Under the pieces are notes generated by a model, which made no database searches, was not told the DNA's origin, and was given only the letters and a program-made list of their open reading frames with translations. Positions 52,584 to 64,000 of a DNA stretch of 64,000 nt are shown here, piece after piece. Location of the stretch: NCBI GenBank assembly GCA_036345935.2, contig JADWOT020000009.1, positions 448,287 through 512,286 on the forward strand, read 5' to 3'. The DNA comes from Taenia hydatigena (Eukaryota > Platyhelminthes > Cestoda > Cyclophyllidea > Taeniidae). The translations under genes and the position numbers were made by a program. Each line of letters starts with the position of its first letter. Position 1 is the first letter of the stretch.

Positions 52584-54278
52584 CAGTTAATCAAATGTTT
52601 CAAAAAAATTAATTGAATGATTTCACCTCAAAACAGCAATGTTAAGGAAGCTACTGATATGAACCTAAGGCAACAAATGGGCTTTTGTGTGATAAGTAGG
52701 CAAAGCAATGATTTACAACACAGGTATGGGCTGAGAGTCCACATAAAACATGGCATAGGGGTTCATTCCATGTACTAGTGCAATGTAATAGAGTAAGCTA
52801 AGGAAATGATTCTGGAGAAGTAGTGAAATAAACCTGTCAAAGATAACAAATCTGATTGCACAAAAGCACAGACAATGCAGTCGAGGCTCCAGGCCTCCTC
52901 CATCAAAGTTGGGTTATTCGAAAGGCAGAAGTGCAACAGTTTGTCTACAGTTAAGGCTCCGCCTTTGTGCTTCCGATGGGCAACATTGTCTGCATGCCAT
53001 GCCAGAATCCCTCCTCCCGGCCTTCGTTTTCACATAGGAGTTGGAGACTACACACGTCTTAGAGAAAAGCAAATTTGATCCCCAAAAGCACCTGCCCCGA
53101 TTTTTCTATCACTGGGTGCCAAACATAAAGATTGCTAAGGAGGAGAGAACATACGACCTTGCTCAGTGGAAGGTCTGAAAACGACGTCTCGTGTTCTGCA
53201 TGGACGCTATTAACAACTGAAGCAGCACTAGCCATGAATCATTGAACGAACTTTATTACGGAAAATGTTCGTGGCGTCTATGTGAGAATGTCAATTAAGT
53301 AAAAACGCGACACCTCCTCTCACTGCCCTAAGCTGCATAATGACCTACAACAGATTCATCTCACATGCAATAGCTACTGAAAGAACCGTTTGTCTAAGAA
53401 CGAACCAATCAATTGCTTGCAACGGAGCCTCCTCCACCCCCCCCCCCACACTTAGGTACTAACTTCATAAACAGTCATCCTTCTGCAACGGATTCGACAC
53501 TTGGCCGCATGACTTTCAGGAATGCGACGCATCAGTAAAGATGACGAAGAGGAGAGCCGAAAAGGTCGCACATATGCCCTAACAACTACACCAGGGCCGG
53601 CATCCTTTGCCGTACCCTGTCTCCCGATACTCTTCCGCATTTATAATCAATTTCGGCTGAATCTTACACACCCTTGGAGCCACAGCCAAGCGTCCCCAAA
53701 GTTCATGCCAATCCGACTTAGTTTTCGGAGTTTATAAAACCTAGTCCAGATTCAGCTACGTTAATTAATCTCGATTGTTGGCACCTCTCTCTGGATTTCC
53801 CAACTCCCCGCCCCATACATACTGTGTCCTCCTGCGCATTGTTATGGCCCATCGCACCTTCAGGAGGGACTCCGTACACTTCGACCTCTTACAGCCTTGT
53901 AAGCCAGTTCTCTACCGTTAACAGCTAGCACTGCCAGCTCATTTGCTAGTACTAGAAGTAGTACACTTGTTTAGTAAGCAAACAAAAAAAATGAAGGTTG
54001 TGTATATTTATACACATTCTTTAGTCGCAACAATGCTGGTAACATGCACCGAAAATGCAAGTAATCAATTGATAACATCGGTAGTATTGTTTGAGGATCA
54101 GTACAATAAGTGTGCGTGGACGCTTCCAATGACATCGCACTCTAGAAGAAGTGGAAACGGAAATCATGTACACCCACGCAAACACACACACACACACACA
54201 ATTTATCATCAGCAATGTTAGTGAAAATAGACATCATCATCACCATCAAAGATATCAGCAACATCATCGTCAATCAAA
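52584..54278. other. Piezo 3' flank, no gene recognised
   Basis: A C homopolymer sits near 53439-53447 and an (AC)n microsatellite at 54181-54201. Open frames are short and without motifs. The Piezo 3' untranslated region should begin just left of 54279. Confidence 0.45.
54181..54201. repeat. (AC)n microsatellite
   Basis: About ten AC units, just downstream of the Piezo stop codon, probably in its 3' untranslated region. Confidence 0.85.
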
Positions 54279-57200
54279 TCAACGCATTGTTGTGTGCGGC
54301 GAACTAGGGAATCTTCGTCGTACACCTGGCGTGCCACTTCTCATTCCAACCGTTGGTAATGTGTCTCGATATCCCTGCGACCGCTGCCTACGGTGTCCAC
54401 GATCATCATCTTGGTTCTCTTGTGGTAGCAGTGGTAATGACGGTGATTGTGGGGGAGCTGGCCGCTGACCTTCATTATTATCGTTATCGTGGTCGCTCGG
54501 TTGTCGTCGTCTTCTACTCGATCTCCCTTCCTCCTCATCCGGCTTTTCGGAAAACTTATCAATCAGCCATTTGGGGTGCCTTGTCCACTTGATCATAGTC
54601 TCCGATGACCGATAGAGGAATATCAATTTGGCGAACAGCTGTTCTTCTAAGTAAAGCTTTCCATTCTCTCGTACCAGGTAAATATCGTGACAGAGATTCA
54701 ACAACCTATCGACATGTGGTAGCTCCTGCAGCGATATCTGGTAGGAAATGTCACTGTAGATCATGCGTAGCAGGCGACTCGCAAAGAATATGTACGCTGC
54801 GTACATACCAATAATGCCGTAGGAGCTAAAAATCTTCCCCAACAGATTGTCTGAGACCCGCTCGTTGAAGATGATGATAGAAAAGCTCCGCGATTGCGAG
54901 CGATAGGCCATGTCATCTTGGGTTAGGTTGTTGATAGTGCCATAACAGGGCGCTCCAGCTAATCCAATCTCTTCAAGCACCCACCATCGTTGTTCTGAGT
55001 TACTGTCTTTCCCCAACGATGCACTGACATTGACAAAGGTGTATAACTGTGCCAGATTGCCAGATGCGTTTCGAAGATTATCCTTCTGAGCGAACAGAAA
55101 GCGTGGAAAAGCCAGTTCTAGTCTAACAGATTTTGAGGTGGCTGTGGCAGAGGAATTGGAAAGACTTTCACTTAGGACTGCATTAAACTCCAGCCGTTCT
55201 TTTTGCGATAATGGGCGGTTGAAGTACTGTTCCACACGAGTCGAACCCGAGTCAATGGCACGAGGCGGTCTGAAGAGATGGAACGATCAGACCCCAAAAC
55301 AGACACAAAATATGAAAACGATGTACAGTTTTAATGACTCACCGTCTGCAGGCTATGTGAAAGGTAATGGTCATCTGAGAGACCTCATCCACCAGCTCGG
55401 ACATGAGTTTACGGTATAAAGGAGGTGTGATTGTCCACACACGTCCTGAAGTAGTGTCAAAGGTCATGTTGCTCACATCCTCTGTCTTAAAGTTGTCCAC
55501 GAATCCTGTCGTCCCCTACAAACCAAAGAAGATCTCAGTAGACGTCAGAGAATCATTTTCTATGAAAACATTTGAGAAGATACCCCATTTTTGACTCTAC
55601 TCACCTGGTCCAAAGCATTGCATTGACGAATCTCGGATAAAAAGGAATCGTTCACATGGAGAAGGTTGTTCTCGCGAGAAGTGAAGTAGTATAATGCCTG
55701 ATCAACGGGAAAGAAAGTTAAAGGAAAGTGAGTGGGAATTAAAACAACCCAAGCATGATGCTGCTAATACGCATGGAGCGGAAATTCGCGTTGCTCGAGT
55801 TAGATGGCGACGTGATTTGGATTACTCGTAAAGCGCCTGAAGAGGCAAAGCCAAACGCTAAAACCAGTGTAGCGCAAACCAGTCATATTTAATGAGATAA
55901 TGCATTATATGAGCCTCAAAATGCCTTAAAAACTGCCTCCTAATTATAAACTTGAAAAGAAGAAGGCAAGTTAACAAAGAGCTGTCGAAAAATGGCCAGT
56001 GATAGGTGGAATTTCAAATAGCTTATTAAACGCACCGGAAATCCACCAATGGCCAGCGTTTGCGAGCACTCAATGGGCACATTGATGGCGAAGGTGGTAT
56101 CGATGAAGGAGGCAACTACGAGAGGTCCCCAGAAGCAAAGAAATGCAAAGAGGAGTATAAAAAGGCCCACAGTGTACTTGACACAAATGGAACGCTTCCG
56201 ACCCAGCGGTGTGGGATATTCAATCTCGGAGCGTCGCCAGCACTTCATTACGAACACCTTCGCGTAGATATCCTCCAACTCCATCCAATGGTAGAGAGAG
56301 AGCGGGCTGTCCGTCCACATCCAATCCATCACACTGCGAACCTCGTACAGGAAAGGCATTATCAAGTACCTATAAGTGGAAATAGGGAGACAAAGTGTTG
56401 TTGGTATGTAGGTTGCGGCCATCACATTGAAATGGGGGCAAAGTGCTGTTCAAACTTACGCTTTAAAAAGCACTAGATTGATGTAGTTGTAGTTTTTCGT
56501 CAAAAAGTTCCCAAGAATATGCCGTGGATACCCACTGCGAATTTGATAGGCGGAAAGACCGAAGTATATACACTTCACCAGGTAGAGAAGGGCTCTTGCT
56601 GAGCCAACATTGAAAGGCCTGTGGGAGGGTGAAAGAGAGGTCTGACACCAGCGTCACAGGGGGGCACAATGAGCTGATTGATCAGTACTCACGTCATTGT
56701 AATTTGAGGTAGGATGAAGAAAAGCCACACGTGAATAAGGATCACGTGAAGGATTTGAAAGATGAATTTCCCCAACACCTGCTTCCTCAAAAACAGTGCT
56801 CTATCGGTCACAATGAACACAGATTGGATTACTATCATCCCAATGAAAGGACCGGGAATCTAAAAAGAAACACACTCCAGCTATGAATATGCTTTAAAGG
56901 AAGCAAAGGAAAAAGTCGGTGAAATTTCTTACGCGATTGGTTTTAATGAACTCGAAGGCATTATCACCCATTCCGGTCTACAGAGAGAAATAAAGTGCGC
57001 CGATAAAGCCTAGGCAACAGAATATGCATGATATGATACGTCGCACTTACACTTGGACCAAAGGATTGATACCCAAAAATGATTATCCAAAAGGAGAGAA
57101 ATTCACATATAAACATGTACACATAGACATCGACTTTCTGGTTGTATCGCGGATCAGTCATTTTGAGGTAGAAACGACGCATCTTTGTGATGGGATTCAA

Positions 57201-60200
57201 CGACGCCGAAGAAGTACATTGCGAACTCGATGATTTGGAGTAGCTGCAAGAGATGGTAAAAGCATTAATTCAGTTCGTAAAACTCCTTTAAAATTCTTCA
57301 ACAAAAAGACTGACCTTGGAATAATCACCTCCTCCCTATTTTGCTGCTGCTGTCGATTGTCCTTTTTAACCTATGATAGTACAATACGCAGTGAGTTTGA
57401 AAGGCAAATAATTGACTGCACACACGTACAGGGCGTGGTGTTTGCTCACATTAGCCTTGTTAGCCTCGCCGGCCTGAATAAGATCTTGCCTAAATTCTGT
57501 ATCATCACGCCAGAGACCATAGTTCTTGAGGTAGCTGCGATGCAAGAAAATGAAGAGCAGCTGAATGAGATCCCAAATGGCGTAGCTGTCAGTTTTCTCG
57601 ACGCCAAAGATGAGAGGCAGCCAATGGGTTTTTGCCAGCGTGGCCGACACCTGATCCGGCGAGTTAAACTCGATGAAGCGAAATTGAAAGATGTACTTGA
57701 TGATGATGATCAGCTGAAGCACACAAAGAAGTCGGAGTACTTCATAAGCTTAAGAATAGCCGAACGGCCGTGTTTGGACAACCTTGCAAGATACCTTCAT
57801 ATAAATGGTACAAATGATGACTAAAGACCCAACATTTAACCATACCTCTAATGGGGACTTAGTGTATGTACTTCGAGTCAACAATTCCGAGCATAGAATA
57901 AAAATTTCTGCGACAGCAAAACCGCCGATATTTTGACGCTTTCCAACAGCCCTTACGGCATTAAATTCTATGGAACTTTGTTATCAGAAAGAGAAAACAT
58001 TCTTACCAATTAAAAGCTCTAAGATAAAACAGCCGTTTCCCCTTTTTGCCCTTCAAAAACTTTAGCATTCAATGACTGCGTAGGATGCGTCACATGTGTC
58101 AAGCACTAGAAATTAGTTGGCCAAAAACAAAGATCCGTCTGGGAAACAATTGGCATCGGAATGAAAAAAAAGTTATGCTGTCTAAAAGCTACGCCATGCT
58201 ATTGTTAAGTAGTGACGGTTTTACGTTTGCCTCTCGGGGAATTTCGCTAACTCCAGCCTTTTTCCTCACAACCAAGTCGCTTTTTGGTAGGTGAAGGAAA
58301 AAAACCGTTTAAGTGACAGGAATAGACAGATAGATGGATGGGTGGGCACGTAGGTAGGTAGATGGATAAATTTAATGGGCATATGGGAAGCGATTTGATG
58401 GGTCGATTTCTAAGCAAAATGCATGCCAGTTGAGCGAACATATTGGATGACTAGATGAAGAAGTAGGCATTTAGAAAGTGAGTTAATGAATAAGTAGATA
58501 AGGAAACGTAAGGAAGTTGGGTGGATGTATGGGCAGGAAGGCAAGCGAAGAGAAAGATGGGCAGGTAGGTTAGGCATAAATAGTTTGGTGAGTGAGCAGA
58601 TATACGTTCGGGTCAAAAAGTAAGTGAGAAGACACGTAGATAAAAAGGCACTTCGAAAATTGTATCAGTGAATAAGCAGTTTAATGGCTAGGTAGTTAAG
58701 CAGATGGCATAGTGAGTGGAAGGATGTGTAAGCACCGACCTCAGTGTAGGTGATAAGACTAATCCAGAAGGTCTTGGTGGGCCTAGGGACCGAAAGCATG
58801 CCCCAGAGGAAGACCATCAAGGGGTAGACCAAGGAGAGCACATTTGCGGAGCGCATGTGGTTGATGATGAGGATGGTGTAGCAGACCAACTCGGAGTGCA
58901 CCACCACCAGATTGCCTACTGCGATGAGTAGCAGGAAGAGACTAGGCCGCGAACGTCGAAACTCGCGTTCACGCTGCTCCCAGGTCGATAATATACCACC
59001 ATCAGTACCAACGCTATCAGCAGCAGCCGTCGGTGCTCTAGCCTCGTCATCGTACTCTTCCGCATCCCACGTGATAGATGGACGAGGGATGTCCAATTGC
59101 GGTCCCTTGGTAGTGGACGTTGAAGTTGCGTCAAGTCGTTGTTGACGCGCTCCGGATCCCGAGGAGGCTGTGTAGAAGGATGGATCCAAAACAGATGTTC
59201 GCGAAGGGCTGGTACTGCCCGAGATCACGTCCAGCACGACAGATTCCAGCGTGACTCTATTCAGCGGATAGAAAAGTAAAGGATGAATAAGAAATCAAGG
59301 TGAGAATCGACTCCTATTACCCAAAGCCAAACCAACGAATATAAAACTAAACAAGCACTTTAACGGAACGTAAAACAATAGGAACGGAACGAAGAAGCGT
59401 AGGCGCGTTAATATTCAAACCGAGTTCTATCGTAGAAGAGGTCGGAAAGCGAGTTGATGCTTCCGCGAGGAAGGGAAAGGGGCAGAACGGAACTGTTATT
59501 GTCTTCAGAGCGACCAACGTGCAGGGGTACTGGCGGAGGTAGCATTGTTGCTTTCGTAATTCTTGAACGCGCGATTCGAGCAAAAAGGCGGCGCCAACGG
59601 CTCAGCCGCCTGGTTCTCTCGGTGGCTTCGATTAGACGCGCCACTCTAAACGCCCAATGTGAGGTGGAAGGTGAAAGGACGTTATGCTACTGATGAATGA
59701 GAAGGCAGCTACGGTGTGTGGCAACTGTTTTGCTGTTAATACTTCAGCGTCAGTGACGCATCCAGTGGAAGTGGAACTAAAGGTTCCCCAGAAGTCGTTC
59801 TACTAATGTTAATGCAGTATCAGCCCAGCCACACGCACTCGCATCTGGACCAAAGAATGTGAGAACTCAGCATCCTTACGTGGAAAACAATTTACTGATG
59901 TCAATTCAGCAGCAATTGTGAACACATAATAGACATCACAATGCTGCTGAGCTTATTTCAACACCGCATTGGCCACATGCGTCACGGGCACGCACTCCGC
60001 CAGATACGAACGGTATGCAACGCCCACATAGCTTCGTGCACTTTTAACGCCATTTCATATAGCCGGAGTTCGGTGGTAAAAGTACTTTTAGTAAAGGAGC
60101 AGCAATAGTGCTTGCGATGTATATCTCAATCCCGCTGGAGCAGACAAATGGTGCTCAATCCTAACCTGCTAGACAGCGTACTACTTGCATTTGATGGATG

Positions 60201-63200
60201 GAGCAACCAATGATAGGTTAATTCAGCTGCCTCAAAACACCTTGATCAAATCGAGCCAAAAACGTTATCTATGATACCACTCAGAGAAGAGGGTGAAAGT
60301 AAATTAAGAAACAGGTTGCGACTCAGACAAAAAAATGAATAGGGACTGATATTCCCCATCTATGGACATTTATCACTGGGACGAATTCAGTGACTCTCAA
60401 GCGCTCAATAGATATTAAGTAATTTGAAAAATTGGACACAGTAGAATGAAGACAATGAGGCGCAACTCGTGGCAGAGCAGCAGACTCAGGTAGTTATAGT
60501 GCCACTAAAATCGGGGTCATTGTCTGGTAAAAGAAGAAGCGAGGAGAGGGTGAGACGCTACTTATGAAGGCGACCAACCTTGCATCAATAGAGCCGCGAT
60601 TGAAGATGTAGAGAGCTTTTTGCTTGACTTTGCGTTTCTCCACATCAATGGTGCGTCGAATGCGTCGATGCTCACGAGTAATGGAATTGAGCATTCGCGT
60701 GGTCGTCTCGATGGTTGAGAGGAAGAATATGTGCATTACTAGACAGCCAGCCTTGAAGCGGCTCCAGCAACTCTCCGACTTGTCCTCAACGCCGTCCTCC
60801 GATACGCAACTGACTGTAATTGCGAGAGGGGAAAGAAGGACGACGCACATTACAGTGACTTGGGTATCACAGCTAGTAAAGTAATTCCTGCCGTCCAATG
60901 CTCACTGTTCGATTCACGACCTTATTCACCTAATTTCTACATTATTATTATTATTATTATTTAAGCAATCCAACTCATCATTGGTTACACAAAGCGAGCT
61001 GATCATTGCTAACTCCCATTTCGTTGTCTAATTTGGTATCAAAATTTAGTTATGCACCACTCTCAGTTCTTTTAGCGACGTACCTCTTCGTTGTCTGCGC
61101 TACAGAGCACTACAGGATTATTTCACCAATCGTGATTAAACAGCTCCTTATAAATCGAGAATTGGATGCACATTACTCACATCGATTTCAGCGCCTAAAC
61201 TTGAGGACTTATCACCGACCGATTTCACCCATACCAATAGAAACATTCCCTATTCTACCACGGTCAGTCTCATGTTATTAACTGAGCTTTCAGCGATGAA
61301 AAAAGTCAGGAATTGCAAAAAATGGTTCAAAAGTTATGCACTACGAAGAGTCCTACTTGAATATCCATCGATGTCGGGACAACATGCCGAAACGCACCAT
61401 TTTGGCACTGGAGATAACTCATTTTATAGGCTTCCAACATCGAATCGGAAAAGGTCTTATAGAATCATCCGAACGAAGTGGGTCGTTACATCCCCTGCCA
61501 CTAATAGCAATAGCGCCGATGCTGACAGTATGGCATCGAGCCATGTGACTGTGTAACGCAAGTCTTTTCTGAGAAACAACTTAGTGACACAGCAAAAATA
61601 AAAACTTACGGTGGGAAATTGAGTCGTCTGAGGGAACTCTGCCACCCTCTGCTACGGGAACCACCAAGGACCCACCTTCTGGCGAAACGAGGAGAGTCAA
61701 GTCTGCCTGGTTAAGGACGCCCTTATCAGCGTAACCCTCGTCAGTCTGAAAGCATCAAATGCAAGACCATAGATTAATCCAGAAAACAGCAAAAGGAGAA
61801 ATTAAATATACTGGTCCTGACTGTTTCTGAAGAAGTTATTAATGCAAACCTTCAGATTGTATCGTGTCGGGTGGATACATCTTGATCACAAAGCAAGGAT
61901 AGTTCCATGTGGGCGGAGTAGCGCGTGATTTGTAAGTGTTGGGTGGGTGCTTGTCAAATGAAGGTTGAGATTAAAAAGTCATTCTATCTCGTAACTCAGT
62001 CAGCCAGTGAACGAACTAGAACGCACATTGCATTTGCATAATGCAGGCTCTGAAGTGGTATGTGGGACACACTTGCTTGGCATCTCCTATCGCGCCTTTA
62101 AGCAGTTGGTGGAGGCGCGGATGGCTTATTTAATTATCCGGGATAAGCAGCACTGAAAGTTTTATTCGACACGTTAGCCCCTAACAAATAGCACTGTGGC
62201 CACGATCCCCTTCACTGTTATCAAGAATCCAGGGTCTTTCCCACTGATCAACCGACATAATCAGCAGTTTGGCTTCAATTCTTTCATTCTTCGGTAATAT
62301 TAAACTAATGAGTTGGGAGAAGTATGTTCCAGCAGACCACTTTAATACAGACTACAAATGATTTAACTATGTAGAACACACCTAAACTGAGTTTAATGAC
62401 GATGATGTGGAAGGAGATTCTAGCATAACCGTTGGACCACTCACATCCCGAAAGACATACTTGGCACCATTAGCTAAAGCAAACGACTATCGAAGCCTCC
62501 TCACCCACCTTCGTAAACGCCAGCGGATCCTCCTCAAACGCTACTCCACTACCCTCCACAGTAGTCTGCTTGGAGAGCAGTGGTCGAAAAGGGCCAACCG
62601 ATTTTCGCGCCATTACGGCACCCATCCTTCCTGACTGCGCACCGAACCCAACGCCACATTCTCCTTCCATCTCAGCACCAGAAGGCGTTGCAGCTGTGTT
62701 TGGATCGGCCACAGTGCTGCGCTGGTGATATGCAGCCATGTTGCGGCGGCGGTACTGACGAGCGGCGGAGCGCATCCCATGTTCCATAGCCTGATTAAGC
62801 AGTTGTAGAGGGTTCATGTGCGTCTGCATGGCATAGTCATCATCATCGTCGTCATCGACATTCATATCCATTCTCGTCCCTTCGTCGTCCTCCTCCTCAC
62901 CATCGTTGTCTGCAACAGTGCCAGGATCTGGGGACGGGGAGGCCGCAAAAGTTACCGAGGGTCGAATTGAGGAGCGTGAAATTGGATCGGTCTTCACCAA
63001 CAGATGCTCCTGCGAAGTAAGGAAAATGGGCTGATGCTTCCTTATTTTGATGGATTACTGACTTTTCACTATAAACGCCAACACGAGCGCAATGAAGTGC
63101 CGCCCAAAGTGGGAGTAGAGCTAAATGCACAAATCCATTTTATTTTCGCCTAATTCTACCGGAAGTCAGGAAATACTCCCAATAAATTATTAAATTTCTG

Positions 63201-64000
63201 CGACCCGCCCTAACAACCCGAGTTATGCAGAATTTAAAAATAAAGAACACCTAAATTGTCGATCTTCCTGCCTCAGATCAAATTCTAGTTAAAATACCAG
63301 GCATTAACGTCCGAGTTGCGTCCTGGAGACAACACTTACCTTTTGAAAGGCAACGTGTTAAGGAACTTTGGAGACTAAGAGAATCGCAACTACCAATTGA
63401 AACCGTTTATTCAAAGCCCTAAATCATAAGAGACTCGGAAAAACTGAGATGGGGAAATGAGCAACATTCAAGTAGCAATAGGAGAAGGGAGAAGAAAAAC
63501 GAGTCGGGACACCGTAAACTAGCTGTTGCTAAATAAATGCAATGAGGGCGAGTGAATTTACGCAGCGCTACGAATAAATCAAAAGGCGATCCGACTTTTC
63601 GATCGTTCGGTCGACATTGGACGCTAATTGCAATGCAAGACAAGGGGTGAAAGAAGTAAATAATGTAAAATCCGATAGTAGAAACCAAAAGGTAATAGCA
63701 GTAATGGAGCCACTCACAAGAGTAGATGTAACAGGTAAGACAGATGAAAAATGGATGCAACCACGTCAGAGAAAATGGCAATACCGGTGGAGCCCTCTCC
63801 ATTTCGGCTAAAGGCCTCTGATCCACCTGCTCCAAATCTGCCACCTCTGTTGCCAACGACGGCGACGTTCCATCAGTGTCGCGTCTTTCGATTTCGCCGA
63901 CCGAGGCGATACGTCGATGGCCCTTCGGGGGCAGTGGCGTTGCCGTTGATCGAGGTAGAAGCATAGTGCCCGACACTGCCTCTACCTCCAATGAAGGCGA
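54279..64000 (-). CDS. PIEZO: Piezo mechanosensitive cation channel, C-terminal half (5' part outside window)
   Basis: Piezo channels are trimeric plasma-membrane cation channels opened by membrane tension. Main exons (minus strand): about 64000-63800 (partial), 63009-62509, 61745-61610, 60813-60579, about 59647-59421, 59256-58740, 57713-57450, about 57370-57316, 57243-57051, 56977-56933, 56859-56693, 56619-56460, 56369-56036, 55697-55605, 55515-55343, 55269-54279. Clear landmarks: HSELVCYTILIINHMRSA, WGMLSVPRPTKTFWIS, YAIWDLIQLLFIFLHRS, MTDPRYNQKVDVYVYMF, DRALFLRKQVLGKFIFQ, AYQIRSGYPRHILGNFLTK, SLYHWMELEDIYAKVFVMK, the cap segment GRVWTITPP, and the C-terminal LQELPHVDRLLNLCHDIYLV then LFAKLIFLYRSSETMIKWTR. 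The first exons encode a disordered, Asp/Glu- and Ser-rich loop. After KWTR, where vertebrate Piezo stops, about 100 more residues follow, rich in Arg, Gln, Asp and Pro. Family assignment is very strong; minor exon edges are approximate. Confidence 0.93.
58318..58580. repeat. Degenerate GATA/GGTA-type simple repeat in Piezo intron
   Basis: The plus strand shows strings such as GACAGATAGATGGATGGGTGG and GTAGGTAGGTAGATGGATAA that decay into related tetranucleotides over about 260 bases. It lies inside the intron between the 58740 and 57713 exon ends. Confidence 0.65.
60941..60961. repeat. (ATT)n microsatellite
   Basis: About seven ATT units within a Piezo intron, between exons 61610-61745 and 60579-60813. 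Confidence 0.85.

Noticed and set aside
49100..52975. Short similarity AAGGCTCCGC..TGTGCTTC at 49101 and 52952
   Set aside because: Only about 20 bases match and the flanks diverge at once; too little to call a repeat family.
57357..57824. 155-codon plus-strand open frame
   Set aside because: It is antisense to a clear Piezo exon (57713-57450, YAIWDLIQLLFIFLHRS) that carries the conserved family sequence on the minus strand.

Overview
The window looks like nuclear DNA of an animal, most likely a parasitic flatworm and probably a tapeworm. The gene set is metazoan (Piezo, HERPUD, PCMTD, PPP6R, UVSSA, SOSS-B). Exons are small and many introns are only 30-45 bases long. One gene pair is packed about 100 bases apart, with a splice-acceptor-like site just before the second start codon. 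The proteins are clearly homologous to vertebrate families but strongly diverged. Species-level placement is inference.

Layout. 1-8 kb: no recognised gene, but a solo-LTR-like repeat (186-350) and a near-perfect 569-base inverted repeat (3216-3784 and 5531-6099). 8.0-9.5 kb (+): mitochondrial L-threonine 3-dehydrogenase (TDH). 10.7-13.5 kb (+): DEAD-box helicase DDX52/ROK1. 16.3-19.65 kb (-): PCMTD-type isoaspartyl methyltransferase-domain protein. 20.5-25.35 kb: tandem array of an internally deleted Ty3/gypsy element, with four 226-base LTRs and three 1317-base bodies. 25.97-26.60 kb (+) SOSS-B and 26.70-29.93 kb (+) UVSSA form a possible two-gene operon of DNA-repair factors. 32.55-33.93 kb (-): HERPUD, an ER-membrane ubiquitin-like protein. 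35.3-48.35 kb (-): PPP6R (SAPS-domain) regulator of protein phosphatase 6, 16 exons. 52.1-52.6 kb (-): weak two-exon orphan candidate. 54.3-64 kb (-): C-terminal half of a Piezo mechanosensitive channel, running off the right edge.

Exon models were built by hand from GT/AG sites, reading-frame phase and known family sequences. TDH, DDX52, SOSS-B, PCMTD, HERPUD and PPP6R each close to a full-length frame with consistent phases (about 369, 596, 139, 581, 372 and 1051 residues). UVSSA also closes in phase (about 646 residues), but its last two exons are less certain.

Repeats. A dispersed family of about 150-185 bases occurs at least seven times. It begins TGTAATACTT and ends CTACA, has TG...CA ends, and two copies have perfect 5-base target duplications, so these look like solo LTRs. 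The gypsy array LTR has the same terminal bases, which suggests shared integration machinery. The most informative structures are the array (its inner LTRs are recombinants of the two outer LTRs), the inverted repeat, and the SOSS-B/UVSSA pair.
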